Shown here piece by piece: positions 47,448-58,871 of a stretch of DNA of 64,000 bases; position 1 is the stretch's first letter; each line of letters begins with the position of its first letter. A program made the position numbers and the translations under genes. The stretch spans positions 124,001 through 188,000 of the forward strand of contig CAKJVC010000001.1 of NCBI GenBank assembly GCA_918026815.1, in the 5' to 3' direction. The notes under the pieces were generated by a model. It was not told the origin of the DNA, searched no databases, and saw only the letters and a list, made by a program, of their open reading frames with translations. The stretch comes from Chalara sp. BL73 (Eukaryota; Ascomycota; Leotiomycetes; Helotiales).

Positions 47448-48882
47448 ATGAAAGCCGTCATCATCAAAGACGCTGGAGAAGCAGAACTTGCAGATATCAA
47501 TGAGCAGAATTTGCTCTCTGATTACATCAAAGCCAAAACAGCAGCTGCCTCGAACCCAATTAAAGTATTCTTAATCCAAGATTGGCCGATATTGCTGACT
47601 ATATTGTAGCGGATATCCACCATGCAGCATGTGCCGGTCTTGTTAGAGGGGTTGTAAGTATGAATGCCAATGTATAAAAGATACTGATCACTAATTGACA
47701 GGCTGCGGTTTGGATGGTATCGTTGAGGAACTTGGGGCAGATTGCAAGAGTGAAATACAAAAAGGAGATAAAGTATATGGGGTGTGCCATTGTGCAATCC
47801 TTGTAAGCATCAGTCTTAACCTGGGTATGGCTTCACTAATTATCTAGAATAGCCTTAAGGATGGGTCTTCTGCAGAATATGCTGTGCCAAAGACGAATAT
47901 GTTGCAAAAAAAAAACTAGATTGTATGACCTTCGAAGGAGCAGCCATGTTGAGAACTGGAATCACATTCGTCGGTCAAACTCTGTACATGACTTTGAATC
48001 TACCTTTGCCTACAGAACCAGCAAAGGTTCCGTTTCCTATACTTATATATGGAGGTAATACGGCAACAGGGACCCTGGCTTTTCAGTTTGCAAAACTGCA
48101 AGTTTATCTTTTATGTGCCTTCTGATGAAGCTGATCCAAAACGTAGCTCTGGCTTTTCAGTTTGCAAAACTGCAAGTTTATCTTTTATGTGCCTTCTGAT
48201 GAAGCTGATCCAAAACGTAGCTCTGGCTTTACTATCATTACCGCATGCAGTTCAAAGAACCACGAACTTGTCAAGCCTTGTGGTGCAGACTTCGCCTTCG
48301 ACTATCGTGATTTCGCTTGTGCTCAGAACATCAGGGGATGCACGCAGAACTCTCTTTGCTACATCTTGGATTGTGTATCCACCAGCTTAAGCTCTGAGGT
48401 TGGTGGATCTGCGTGGCTGCTTTCCCTTCCACTGGCACTAATGCCATGCGGCTTATGACTCTATTGACTAGCGGATACCTTTACACGAACTGATGTTAAG
48501 ACCACTATGGTACTGGTAGATACTACTTTCAGCGAAGTCTTTTCAAAATTCGGTATGGAATTCCCAGCAATTAAAGGGCGTTATGACGTCGGTGTTACAT
48601 TCTGGAAGGCGAGTCAGAAATTGTTGGCTGCGGGGAAGATTAAGCCGCATCCCGCTGCAAGACGGGAGCAGAGATTTGCTAGGATACCAGCTAGGTATGT
48701 AGTTCGTTATTTTACCGTGAAAGAGGGTAAGACTAACCGATGGAAGCCTTCAAGAGATAGCGAGTGAGAGTGTGAGCGGCATTAAACCTGTCTATACAGT
48801 CTCTGAGACTCCTGAAACAAGGGATGAGGCATCCGCTGCTGGCGATTCAGCATTGAAAGCGCCTGAATTAGGGAATTGGTAA
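47448..48882 (+). pseudogene. Medium-chain (zinc-type) alcohol dehydrogenase/enoyl reductase-like, decayed
   Basis: The start MKAVIIKDAGEAELADI and later blocks (GLDGIVEELGADCKSEIQKG, DGSSAEYAVPKTN, PFPILIYGGNTATGTLAFQF, KNHELVKPCGADFAFDYRD, LLAAGKIKPHP, VSGIKPVYTV) are in the order of MDR oxidoreductases of the enoyl-reductase kind common in fungi. The nucleotide-binding turn (YGGNTATGT) survives. Several frame slips break it: near 47660, in a run of ten A at 47900-47915, and near 48700. An intron with a rare GC donor follows AFQFAKL and has been duplicated with its flanks (see repeat). Likely a pseudogene; some slips could be sequencing errors at homopolymers. Confidence 0.65.
48077..48224 (+). 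repeat. Perfect 74-bp tandem duplication across an intron
   Basis: Bases 48077-48150 are repeated exactly at 48151-48224. Each unit carries 21 nt of exon end, a 49-nt putative intron (GCAAGT donor, GTAG acceptor) and the first 4 nt of the next exon. Splicing from the first donor to the last acceptor would remove the extra copy. Confidence 0.9.
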
Positions 48883-49139
48883 ATAGTTGAACGTCATGGA
48901 TATCCTTGAGCTCTTAAGGGTCATTTCGTAGACAAATGAATCATAAATTACAGAATTGATAGGCGCTGATGCTATATCATGCCTACCCCCGATGTCGATG
49001 AACGACGATTTAAAAGTAGACGTAAAGTAAGAAGTCTAGCTATAGCAAAGCTTTTTCCATTCCGGCGGTTTCTCCTCCTATGCTGAGCATATACATATAT
49101 TAGCCTTCAACATTAATTTTCATGTCTAGCTCTCTTTGT
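48883..49139. other. Short convergent intergenic spacer
   Basis: 3' flanks of the reductase relic and of the rhodopsin-like gene. No gene seen. Confidence 0.5.
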
Positions 49140-50599
49140 CTATACCACTAATTTGCTCTCTCCTTCCCGCCAGGTATCCTCGACAGCTTCATCCCTGCCT
49201 TCCGGAGAGGCGTCTACTTCACTGTCAAACTCAAAGACTTGTTTCACTGTCTTTTGCACCAGTATTCCACCTTCTTCGGTAGCTTCATCACTACTGTGTA
49301 ACCTGATAGCACGATCGTGCATCACAAATGAATTGATACCATATCGTCCACCATTACTATTAGAGAAGGAACTCGTGCTCTTTGCGAAGTGTGAGGAATG
49401 TTTGCGACCGGTGATAATCTCAAAGACAGGAACGAGAGTGGGTATACAAGCGGCGATGATCACAATGTTTATATCTATGCTGTGAGGTTTAAGACATTAG
49501 AAATGAGGGAACGAACTGGCAGGAAGAAAATGAGGGGTCTTACGCGTTCCATACAAAGAGCATTACAGTCGCCCCTGAATGGTTTGTTAGTATATGGCTA
49601 ATGGGGAGGCTTTATTGAAATTGAGAGCTGACATGTAAGATCCTTGTGGTTACTATCGTTCTGAAGTTCGACCACTATTAAAATTGCGAAAGCAAATGCT
49701 CTGTAATCTCTGATTAGACATTTCAAATGTTATGACATGGTATCGTTATGGCAGAGTGCTTACGGTACCCCCGTACTAAGTAGACAACAGATGGCGAATT
49801 TCTTCTTTGGGTGCATCTGCAGTTTCCAGATCATATGGACTGCGATAGTGGCGAGAGCGAGATTAAGAAATGCCATATAACCTAAAGGTCCAGTATAAGC
49901 ACATTTATTCCAGCAGAAATATTTCGAGAAGGGTAGTCGGGCTTAAGGTCAAAAGGCATTATGCATAAGTACGCCACTTACTCGCAGCACATTGATTAAT
50001 CCTTGCCACTATATTATGATCAATACAGTGTCCCTTGGGTCCTGTGGGACTGTGATCCCAAAGCAATTCCACAGGCCGACATTGCGTGAACATCAGGATG
50101 ATACAGACACTGTTCAGTACCACCATAAAAGAGCAGAGACCTATGAGCAATTTTGTTCGCCATCTAGTTGGCGCCTGCAGCCTATAGATCAAACATGCGA
50201 CAGAGATCTTTCCAGCAGTAAGGCCTCCGACACACATTGGCTGCGAGATCCAATTCAGACGGGTAGTCTTTGTAATTTGCGCATCGGTCAAGGAACTTTG
50301 ATGCCTACAGCCACCTGCAAGGGCATATATGGTCCACAATATGCTCATGGCCATTGTGAAGCACTGTCATTAAGAGTCAGAAGTACTGCTTTGGCAGATG
50401 ATAGGGATAGAGAGGCGAAAATACGTACAACGGCTGCGAGTATCATATAATCATCCCACCAGATCTTTCGAATAAGGAACCCACGACAATAAAATCTTGC
50501 TGCAACGAATATAATTGCCAGTGACTCCCAGGTCCATGTCATAGATAGCAGCAGCGGGGATCTGTCTTCATTCGAGTGTACTGAGGAAAGTGAACTCAT
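49140..50599 (-). CDS. Fungal rhodopsin-like seven-TM integral membrane protein, 369 aa
   Basis: Six exons on the minus strand: 50599-50429, 50363-49982, 49881-49764, 49700-49633, 49574-49544 and 49479-49140; every join keeps phase and gives 370 codons. The family's hallmarks are present: KIWWDDYMILAA after the first span, FTQCRPVELLWDH in the middle, FLNLALATIAVHMIWKLQM, and at the end ATVMLFVWNAIDINIVIIAA followed by IPTLVPVFEIITG. These are features of the large SAT4/rhodopsin-domain family of the Pezizomycotina, related to PTH11-type receptors but without the CFEM domain. The cytosolic tail of about 90 residues is acidic. Ligand and function are unknown. The 31-nt exon 5 is unusually small. 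Confidence 0.88.
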
Positions 50600-51600
50600 T
50601 CTATCGAGGGTGGTAGTGCTGAACAGCCAGCGTCTAGTTGCTCTTTGGTAACTTCGCTATCATGTAGTCTCTTCTGGAATGGTCATACTGAGGTTTAAGA
50701 GCGTCACCGACAACGAAGATGGCATACTCTTCATATCTTCCTCAGATTCTCAATGTAACCCACCCATTCTCATAGTTCGGCCCCCATGGTTGCATTTAAA
50801 GAGTTGCGGTACATGAATTACTTCATTCATGTTGCAGGAGGGGGCTTGTCCCTGGTGCATCTCTCCGGAAGTATTATGCCGCTGTACAGGTGTGGCTCAA
50901 GCTTACGGCAGCACGGTAGACTAACGATAGTCAAGTTCTTACTCGACGCCTAATAATTCCAACAGGGGCATTGATCAAGCGTTCACCTATTGTCCATGAA
51001 AGGTCCGATAAGGAAGTGGGAATTCCAGTAATCTCTGAGACGTTTCTAGAATCATGCATGAAATTTTTTTAGAATGCAAACATATACCCTTGCCCCCAAC
51101 TGCCGTGTACCAAAGAACCTCATTTCCGGAACTGACCTTGACAGAATAAATAATTGCCTGTATTGTACTTTACCAACAAACGTAAACTCTAAAAAGTAGG
51201 ACTTTGAGTAAGCTTCCTAATAAGTCCAAAGTTACGAGCCCTACAAAACTTAGAAACAAGATTACGAAAGACCCGATGTCACGACAGAGTAGTAATGGTA
51301 AGCTTACCGTGGAGGGAGTATGCGGGGCGGATCGAACCCACCAAAGCGGGAGAGCTAGCGGGAACGCTAACCTTAAGGCTGGCTATTGACACTTCCCGAT
51401 TTTGTTTAGCCGTGATCTCCATTTCCAACTGTAAATGCGCGCTGTTCATGCATTCTGGTTCGTCGCAATGAAGCGCATTATATCTCAAGTTGTTACAAGG
51501 TACGTCAACTTCTAGGCGCAAGGTCAAATTTCTGGAATGCATCAGAATTAACGAACAAAATACATTGCTCCATGGAGACTAGGCTCATTCATATATTTTG
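50600..51600. other. Intergenic, no gene recognised
   Basis: Only short frames. At 51330-51395 the minus strand contains GGTGGGTTCGATCCGCC, which folds like a tRNA T-arm, but no matching acceptor and anticodon arms are found. Confidence 0.4.
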
Positions 51601-51608
51601 TTATTTAG

Positions 51609-51970
51609 GTACCGTCGCGCAACTTCGAAGACGATTGCGACGACGATTGCGACGACTTCCTCACAAAAAGTGATCACTGGTAGGTCAAATCCCCGGGAAT
51701 ACAGTCATTCTTGAAAGGTTTCAGGGTGTCTAAGTAGTGCTTTTACTCCATGCTTTCTAAGGAACGACAAGGCTGACAATATCTACAGGTCGCATCAAAA
51801 CTCTCCCTCACGAAATCCGATGCCAGATTTTTGAGGCGGTGCTTCTGCTACCCTGGACAATCAACAGCTATGACGCTTTAGTTCCCGCAACCGGACCTCT
51901 CGACAACCTCATGCTTGCGTACCCCGAGTTGAAAGATGAAATTTGGGCATGGGCTACCCGTACATCTTAA
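51609..51970 (+). CDS. Short F-box-like protein or remnant
   Basis: A block at 51789-51970 encodes GRIKTLPHEIRCQIFEAVLL and continues to NLMLAYPELKDEIWAWATRT before TAA: an F-box-like start (LPHEIR) and one helical stretch. It joins in phase to an upstream block ending at 51679 over a 109-nt intron (GTAGGT...CTACAG). That block includes a duplicated ACGATTGCGACG unit. The first exon and start codon are not certain; only about 90 residues are covered, much shorter than usual F-box-like proteins. A truncated gene is likely. Confidence 0.35.
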
Positions 51971-52517
51971 GGGCTCATAAGTAGAATGAAACTAAAGTGT
52001 GAACAGTTCCAATTTCTCGTCCTTGGCTCTCTATTTCCCCTACCAGCAAGTACGGGAAGAATTACAACCGTCAAGAAAAATATGGTCTGTCGAGTTCGGT
52101 GATTGTCAATCCAAAGACGTTAGTTGTAGAGAGGAAGAATACGTTCAACTCACTAGTGATTTGCTTTGCAGAGAACAAAACTTGGGTCAAGCCAGGACAA
52201 GGCATCTCTCATCCAAACATACCTTAGTTGCTGAGACTTTGTCTGGATGACGACTGAACGAGTGCATAGAGTGGTATCTGACTGGGAAGAAAGGTTCTCG
52301 CACATCCTCTAATTAAAGATAATAATCCTTGTGGAATTTGTAAGTCTATTGAACATTAGCATATTATTTTGGCACTTAAAGCCTTGGTGGGGGCTAGGTC
52401 ATAAGAAAAGCAAGACTACCAACAGGTAGCCTAAGACATATACATACCATATCTAACCCAATGTCCGCATTGATCTGCGTCACGGACCATTTTCGGCAAC
52501 CTAATGTCATATACTTC
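51971..52517. other. Intergenic, no gene recognised
   Basis: Short frames only, between two F-box-like loci on opposite strands that converge here. Confidence 0.45.
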
Positions 52518-53245
52518 CTAGGGCGTAATAGTGAACGGTTTCCCATCATTTCTCTCCCACGTCCAAATTATAATCTCCCTCATCCCTCTCTCCCCTCCCT
52601 CCCATCTGTGACTTTGTATCCCTTTGACACCACTAATTTCGTCGATCCTCTGGCGCGCAAACTTCAGATCAGGAAACCCGTCTTGACCAGGGTATCTCGC
52701 CTTCTGTATCGGTTTGCAGAACTCAACGACGATAAGGTGAATGCCAAAGAGGGATGCGCGATGGATGGGGATCATGAACTCGCACCAGGCCCACGCGGGG
52801 GAGTCGGCATGATGCGTGAAGTCGAAGAAGAGAGTGCGGAAGGCGTTGCGGAGGAGGCATTTGTTGGCGCGGAGTTCTAATTCGAATTCAGGATCTGGGA
52901 CGGGCTCTGGTCTAATCATATATAGCATGTCAGTCAACCAACGGGTTGGGGCTTGTAGAAGGAAGGCAAAGAAACTTACATATCCACATGCTCTGGGAAC
53001 TGTAATTTTAAGTGGCTAATTTTCAAAAGCTGCTTCATCTTGATGCGCTTAAACTCCTGCTGGTTCGAGAGAGTAATTACGGCATTTTTGGATTTATATA
53101 TGGGTAATATCTCGGCATAGAGCGCGTTGTCTGCTGCGAGCGCCAGAACCAGCGGAGGCGCATTATTGCCGCGACGAACCTGCAGGTCTGCTTCCCTATA
53201 AATCGCCTCGCGCAATTCGGGTGGAATATCTCTTAGAGTTGTCAT
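52518..53245 (-). CDS. F-box-like fungal protein, 219 aa
   Basis: Two exons, 53245-52980 and 52911-52518, over a 68-nt intron (GTAAGT donor, GATTAG acceptor); 220 codons. The N-terminus MTTLRDIPPELREAIYREAD is the F-box-like LPPEIR-type motif that opens many fungal proteins of unknown function. The rest (LALAADNALYAEILPIYKSK, then HLKLQFPEHVDIPEPVPD) follows the same plan as such proteins, which often end in a helical or beta domain. F-boxes recruit Skp1 in ubiquitin ligases, but binding is not certain for this divergent class. No disruption is seen. Confidence 0.72.
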
Positions 53246-54478
53246 TACACAGCTGAACGTTTCACTTCACTAATGCTCGACATAAGCTATATTGTATAGT
53301 AAATATAGAGCAATTACAACAAAGGCGCGCCGTGTTGATCTAGACGTGGAATTTGGGGATCGTTGTCGTCAGAATGACCGAGGTAGTCTTGGCACATAGC
53401 TGGCTTTGCCGGGGACAGCAATCACGAAACCTTATATTTGATTCAAGGGGAACTTATAATTGGAACCCCTAGAATGATCAATGTCTATTCTAAGGACCTG
53501 ACATAAATTTCCATAAATTTAGCCACAAACTGGGAGATAGAATTACTAAAAAGGATTGCCTTTATTATAGCATGCTTTTTAAAAATATCGATTTCTTTAT
53601 ATGCTTGAATAGGTCAATAAAAAGCGAAATTGATTGTAGTTCCATACTTAAACAATTCCAATATTAAATTCTATTTTTCAGTTACGCAAGCCGTATTAAA
53701 TCTATGGCAAATTCGAAAAGTAAACCCCAGCCATGCTATTATTACACATGCGGAGATGTGTTTCTGATTACCTAGTCCGCTGTAAGGGTTCCTAAATGTC
53801 ATCCTTAAGGGGTTGGGATGCCTACATGCCGAAACTACACGTACACTTGTGGAGTAAAGTTTTTTCATGTCTGAAAACAGTTCATGTTGTCTTAAGAGAG
53901 CTAATTTCCGATTGTTCCTCATTCTACATATTGCTTAGCATACAAAAACTTCATAGCCTCATCATCTGATTACGCTGCTGCTTACAAGAGAGCAGTGCAA
54001 TTAACTTACAAGATGCTTTTAGGTAAGTTGAAAATAACCAAGTCGCGTTTGTAAGTTAGCACATTCGTCACTTAATCTCCCTTTAAGCCCTTATTATATT
54101 AGGTTTTGCATTAGAATTTCCAGAACGTTGTAGAATGCAAATTCCCAATTCCACAGGTACTGCTCAGTAACCATTAAGCCTCCCCACGGCATCCAGAGTA
54201 ATTACTATTTAAAACAGCTTCTTTCTATTAACTAGCACCAATCAAATATTTCACACTCCTTACGTCCCAGTTTGAAAGATTAATCTTAGCAACACAGAAC
54301 GATACCTGATAGCCGTCGATCTCTCGGTGTTGATTTTCAAGATAGCTAGCGTCTGCGAATGCTTAACGTATGTGTGACATAAGAAAAACAAAGATCATAA
54401 CGAATTACCATAAAGCACTCGAATATGTTCTTGGAGTTATTATAGACGGAAACATCTATGCCGAATTGCTCTACCGTT
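53246..54478. other. AT-rich intergenic region, no gene seen
   Basis: A minus-strand frame of 83 codons at 53671-53922 has no resemblance to known proteins. The remainder is AT-rich with many in-frame stops. Confidence 0.45.
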
Positions 54479-56730
54479 TCAAACAAGTGTGACTATTGCG
54501 TCAGGTTCGCCGAACCAGTCATCTACAAGTTCGTCCTGGCCGGCTTCCAGGGCTGTCTTCATCCAGTTAAAAGGGTGATCAACGAGATAAGCTGCTTGGG
54601 CGATCGGATTGCGATTGCTCGCCCACTCCTCGCGAAGCATCGTATTTCTTGGAAGGCGCTGCTCCCGGTACTCAAAATAGCCGATGCGCTCGAATTGGTT
54701 CACAGCTTCGCCAGTAGGTTGCAACAATATGCCTCGTCCCAAGTGAAGCTGAAGACACCATGTGTCGAAGACATTCTCCCAGGACACCATCTCGTCAGAC
54801 TGCAATCTTGTCAAGCTCAACTCTGCGTTTGGAGTGTCCATAAGACATATCCCTATTCGGTGCCTCGTGTCTTGAGAATCGGACTGTGCCCTTGGAGCCT
54901 GAAAGCCAATAATGTGGTAACGTTCTTGTTTTCCATATAGAAAAATCTTCCGCAAATATCCCTTAACTAGAATCTTGCCCGAGCAACGAAATCCATAGAG
55001 ATTTGGGAAGTCTGTCACATTCGTGCTGACGATCGTTGCGCACATCGGAGTACAAACATGGCGGTGGATACGCTCATAGGAAACCTCGAACCTCCTCGCT
55101 GCCCAAGACCAAGAAGGTGCCACATCGATTCTCACACTAGGTGATTTGACACACCACAGAAGGTCGTAGACCAAATTCTCTTCCCAGAGGCCGGCGAGGT
55201 ATTTACCAGGGTTGTCGGCTCTCTTCGCAAATTGCTTTGCTACTCCTGACAAGGCTATGAGGCTGTCTGTTGGTTCAGTCAAATACCTGCTTGAGTATTC
55301 CTCAACTAGCGCATGCCAGGAATCAAACTGAGGATGAGGGTTAAGACGGTTACAAAGCTGGAACTGGAAAGGCTCCCCTTCATGGTATTCGTATTGTCTC
55401 CCATGATCGCACTCAAAGAAGATCTTATCTTTCCCAAGGTGAACAAATCGCGTAGCCAAGATCCTCTCCTGGAACGTCCAACCACGTGTGTACAATGGAC
55501 CCAGGGTGTCTTCGGATCTACGTTCTTGAGAAGCAATGAAACAACGACGGAGACCGTCATCAAGATCTGTTGGCATCGCCTCTTGAATATTACGAATTTC
55601 CGCAATTGCACGGTAATGGTATGGCCAGCAATGAATCCCTTCGTAAGCATTTGATGAGGCAGCCATGCCAAGGACCACAACGGCCTGACTGTATATCGTA
55701 TCCATTTGAACAGACTGTTGACTCCAGTCATCCTTGGCCTCCGTCGACTTACCTTGGAAGATACACAAAGCATCAACCCATAGATAACGAACGCCGAGCC
55801 CCCGCGTAATCTCTATTGCATCTTGCAAAGTGGGGGGCAATTTCTCCATTGGTATCCGCTTTTGCAGTTCCTCCAAAGTCTCTGGTGTTAGGGTCAAGAA
55901 TGGAACGCTACCCCAACAATAGCTAAGAGCAGCATAAACACCGCTAGAAGGCTGTCCTTCATCTGCGGCTAACGCCCCTCCGTTCCATGGGTTAATCCAG
56001 AGGTATGGTTGGTTTACTTCACCACCGCCCGGACCGCCCACGTCAATCAGTCTAAGTGGGAGCAGTTGGTTAAACGCAGTGGGGCAACTTGGGTGACCAT
56101 GTAAACATTTTCTGATATTGTCGCCAATAAACTCGATAGTGTTTGCCTTGCCACGAAACATTGCGTTATTACCTTAGACATGTTAGTGTGTCAGTAGCAA
56201 GTAAAATTACTTAAGAAGCCATTACTTTCTGTGAGTACTGCTAGCCGCCGCGGAGCATGAAAAAACCTCGATTCGCCATTGTGATTAATACGGCCGTGAT
56301 ATCCGGCAGTGACTGTTAATTGGTCTTCAGTACGGAGCTTGAGGCTGATTGCATTGTCATGCTGAAGAAGAATGTTCATATTCTCTTGGGAGTTGGCTGT
56401 AAAAGATTCCAGTATCATACAGCAGAGTTGACATCCATCAGAAGCTGATTTGACTAGACTAGCACCATCGGGCTGATGGGTACCTTCACTGAGCGAGAAT
56501 TGCTGGCAAACGTTACAAAGATTATCCCCACTGAGTAGGTATTCACTTGTTGCGTGAACTTCTTCTAACGGTGTCCAGGATCTACTAAGCTCAGGATCTG
56601 CCCATGGCCATTCCAGTTCTGACAGGAAAATCCGGCATCTGATATCGATAGCTGCTTCACCCCAGGTCATGGACCCTTTCCTTCTGATCTCTGACTTCGC
56701 TCTTGCTACTCGAGATAGTTTGAAGCTCAT
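54479..56730 (-). CDS. HET-domain protein with N-terminal Cys-rich region, 732 aa
   Basis: Two exons: 56730-56226 and 56172-54479, over a 53-nt intron (GTAATG donor, CACTAAC branch, CTAAG acceptor); 733 codons. ATG 56730 is chosen as the first Met; a non-ATG extension exists upstream. The N-terminus has LCNVCQQF and, 30 residues later, DGCQLCCMI, the Cys pairs typical of one HET class. The HET domain at about residues 245-400 shows YAALSYCWGS, LWVDALCIFQG, QMDTIYSQAVVVLGMAAS and LYTRGWTFQERILATR. The C-terminal 300 residues are the usual variable region. Role: incompatibility-triggered cell death, by family. Unlike the two HET genes at 1-9 kb, no TIR-bounded unit was found around it. Confidence 0.92.
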
Positions 56731-57539
56731 GCGGACCGATGAGATGCGGACCAAGGCGCTAGATCATCGCACCAATGGAAGCAAGTAGGTGGATCCTTTA
56801 TATAGAGTCCGGATTTGATTAAAATAAGTACAACAGTAGCGGGCTTGGGTAGATAGTATATGGCGCTGGGTTGACAAAGATTGAGCGAAAACTGATCCAA
56901 TTAAGGAGCTATTCTGGCCAGGAGGTGGTGCACACTCTACGGCTCTACATAAAGAGCACTATGTAGTTGGCGTGACAGTGTTGTCACATGACTGTGTTTA
57001 GTAATCACCATACATTTCGAAGTATGCCTGGTGGGCAAAGGCTCGCTCTCCATCATGGGATACACACCCATCTCTGGCAATATACTAGAGTGCCTGAGAA
57101 ATGATGGGCGGGCTGATAGACGTATAAGTCATAATTATGGTCTAGAAATGGCATTGTTTCACTGAATATTGTCACGCGTACACTTACTGATGGTTAGCGA
57201 ATCTAAAAATTCCTTCACAGGGGATAGCTTCTGAAAAGGAGTTGTTGAACGTGTAACAAGGTACTATCTCTGGCTGTTAAATGATTTGTCGCTGCACGAC
57301 CCAGGTCGCCTTTGTGAGTAAGCGAGCCGCTAGAGTAGATTCACGTGCAGATAAGGGCCGCACGCTAGCCCAGCCTCGTCGAACAAAAGAATCAGCTCAG
57401 CCTTCCCACCATTCTTGTTCACTCCAAAGACTCGGCCATATTTGCATATAAGACCAAGCGCACCTGGACAGCTCCATCGTATCAACCTGTGCTGTCCTCT
57501 CCGTCTCATCTTTTCACAACACATTTTAAAACCCACACA
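56731..57539. other. Divergent intergenic region, HET and NC2-beta promoters
   Basis: About 800 bp between outward-facing genes. No other gene seen. Confidence 0.5.
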
Positions 57540-58621
57540 ATGTCGGACCGCGAGTTTAATTGTAAGTCATTTGTACTGTTTTTCTCCTTTGACGCGTCTT
57601 ATATGTCTCCAAAATGAAGATCCCAAGAAAGAAATATGAAAAGGAATCTCTCCAAAGAGAGCACCTATCCCTTGCGCGGAGATTCTCCGCTGGAAGAAGC
57701 GCCTATTGGGATGTGGAGCCTCGCTTGGGAAGGGGCATGTCCCGAGTCTGAGCTTCGAGACATCTGTTGCTCTGAGATGCCTCGAAGGGAAAGTCGGAGG
57801 TCACGCATATCCATATCATATCTTTCGGGAGAACCTTTGATATCTTTAAAGCCTTACATAATGAGTACTCGCTAACATTTTCTATAGCAAGCGATGACTT
57901 GTCATTACCTAAAGGTAGATATGTTCTACGTTTCGTTCCGCTACACCGTTGGGCTCATAGAAATGCCAACTTAAAAATGGTCTTTTGCTATGGGCAGGAT
58001 GATTTATGTCTTTCACTCGTCATAGCTATGAGTTTCTTAAATTTTGGTTCCAAATATGAGGCCACAAGCTGTGGTCATGTGCACTAAGTCATCATTGCCA
58101 CCACTGTCAAGCAATCAGCAAATGCAAAGGAGGCTCTTTTTATTATCAGTCTTCGAGTCATCCGTAAGGTTATCAAACACGTACTGATAATCTCATTTAG
58201 CGACTGTACAAAAAATCGTGACCGAGATTCTCCCTCCAAGTTCTGGTCTCGCTTTTGGAAAGGACGCCCGTGACCTGCTCATAGAATGCTGCGTCGAGTT
58301 CATTACCCTTATCTCTAGCGAAGCGAATGAGATATCAGAAAAAGAATCCAAGAAGACGATTGCATGTGAGCATATCACCAAAGCACTCGAAGCGCTGGGA
58401 TTCGGAGAGTATGTGGATAGTATCATGGAGGTAGCGGGAAAGCATAAGGAGGAGTTGAAAGTATATACGCTCTTACACTAAATTGAAATGAAAGAAATGC
58501 TAACAGAACTAAGGGACGAGAAAAGAAGGCGAATAAACTCGAGCAGTCCGGCTTCTCCACGGAAGAGCTTTTAGCTATGCAAGAAGCAGCTTTCCGAGAT
58601 GCAGCTCAGCGTCATGGATAA
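57540..58621 (+). CDS. NC2-beta (Dr1) histone-fold transcription repressor subunit, 138 aa
   Basis: Four exons: 57540-57561, 57888-57914, 58201-58460 and 58514-58621; the first two introns are long (about 325 and 285 nt), the last 53 nt; 139 codons. The protein starts MSDREFNSSDDLSLPKATVQ, runs through the histone-fold passages ILPPSSGLAFGKDARDLL and CCVEFITLISSEANEISEKE, then ALEALGFGEYVDSIMEV, and ends with GREKKANKLEQSGFS and LLAMQEAAF. This is the order of Dr1/NCB2, which with NC2-alpha binds TBP on DNA and blocks TFIIB. Exon 2 of only 27 nt is easily missed. Confidence 0.94.
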
Positions 58622-58871
58622 CTTACTACTTCTCTGTTTCGTTCTTTACACTACTTTTCTTTTTCATTTCCCTGCATGAAAATTCTTTATTACATGGGCA
58701 TGCGAGTCTGGTGCATGGGATGGAGTTCCGGGACTCGGTTCTAGTCGTTAGTTTAGGTTTCAGCACAATGGAACTCGTGAGAAATAGTGCTCGCATTCTC
58801 CCTGCGCTCCATAAACAACTTTTCGCCTTGCTAGAATTATTTTAGTAAGATCTACACCAGGCACCAGGGTT

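Noticed and set aside
51325..51400. tRNA-like T-arm (GGTGGGTTCGATCCGCC) on the minus strand
   Set aside because: The stem-loop is good, but no acceptor stem, D-arm or seven-base anticodon loop could be matched around it.
53246..57539. Possible third TIR-bounded unit around the HET gene at 54.5-56.7 kb
   Set aside because: No copy of the A or B end sequences and no other inverted pair was found on its flanks.
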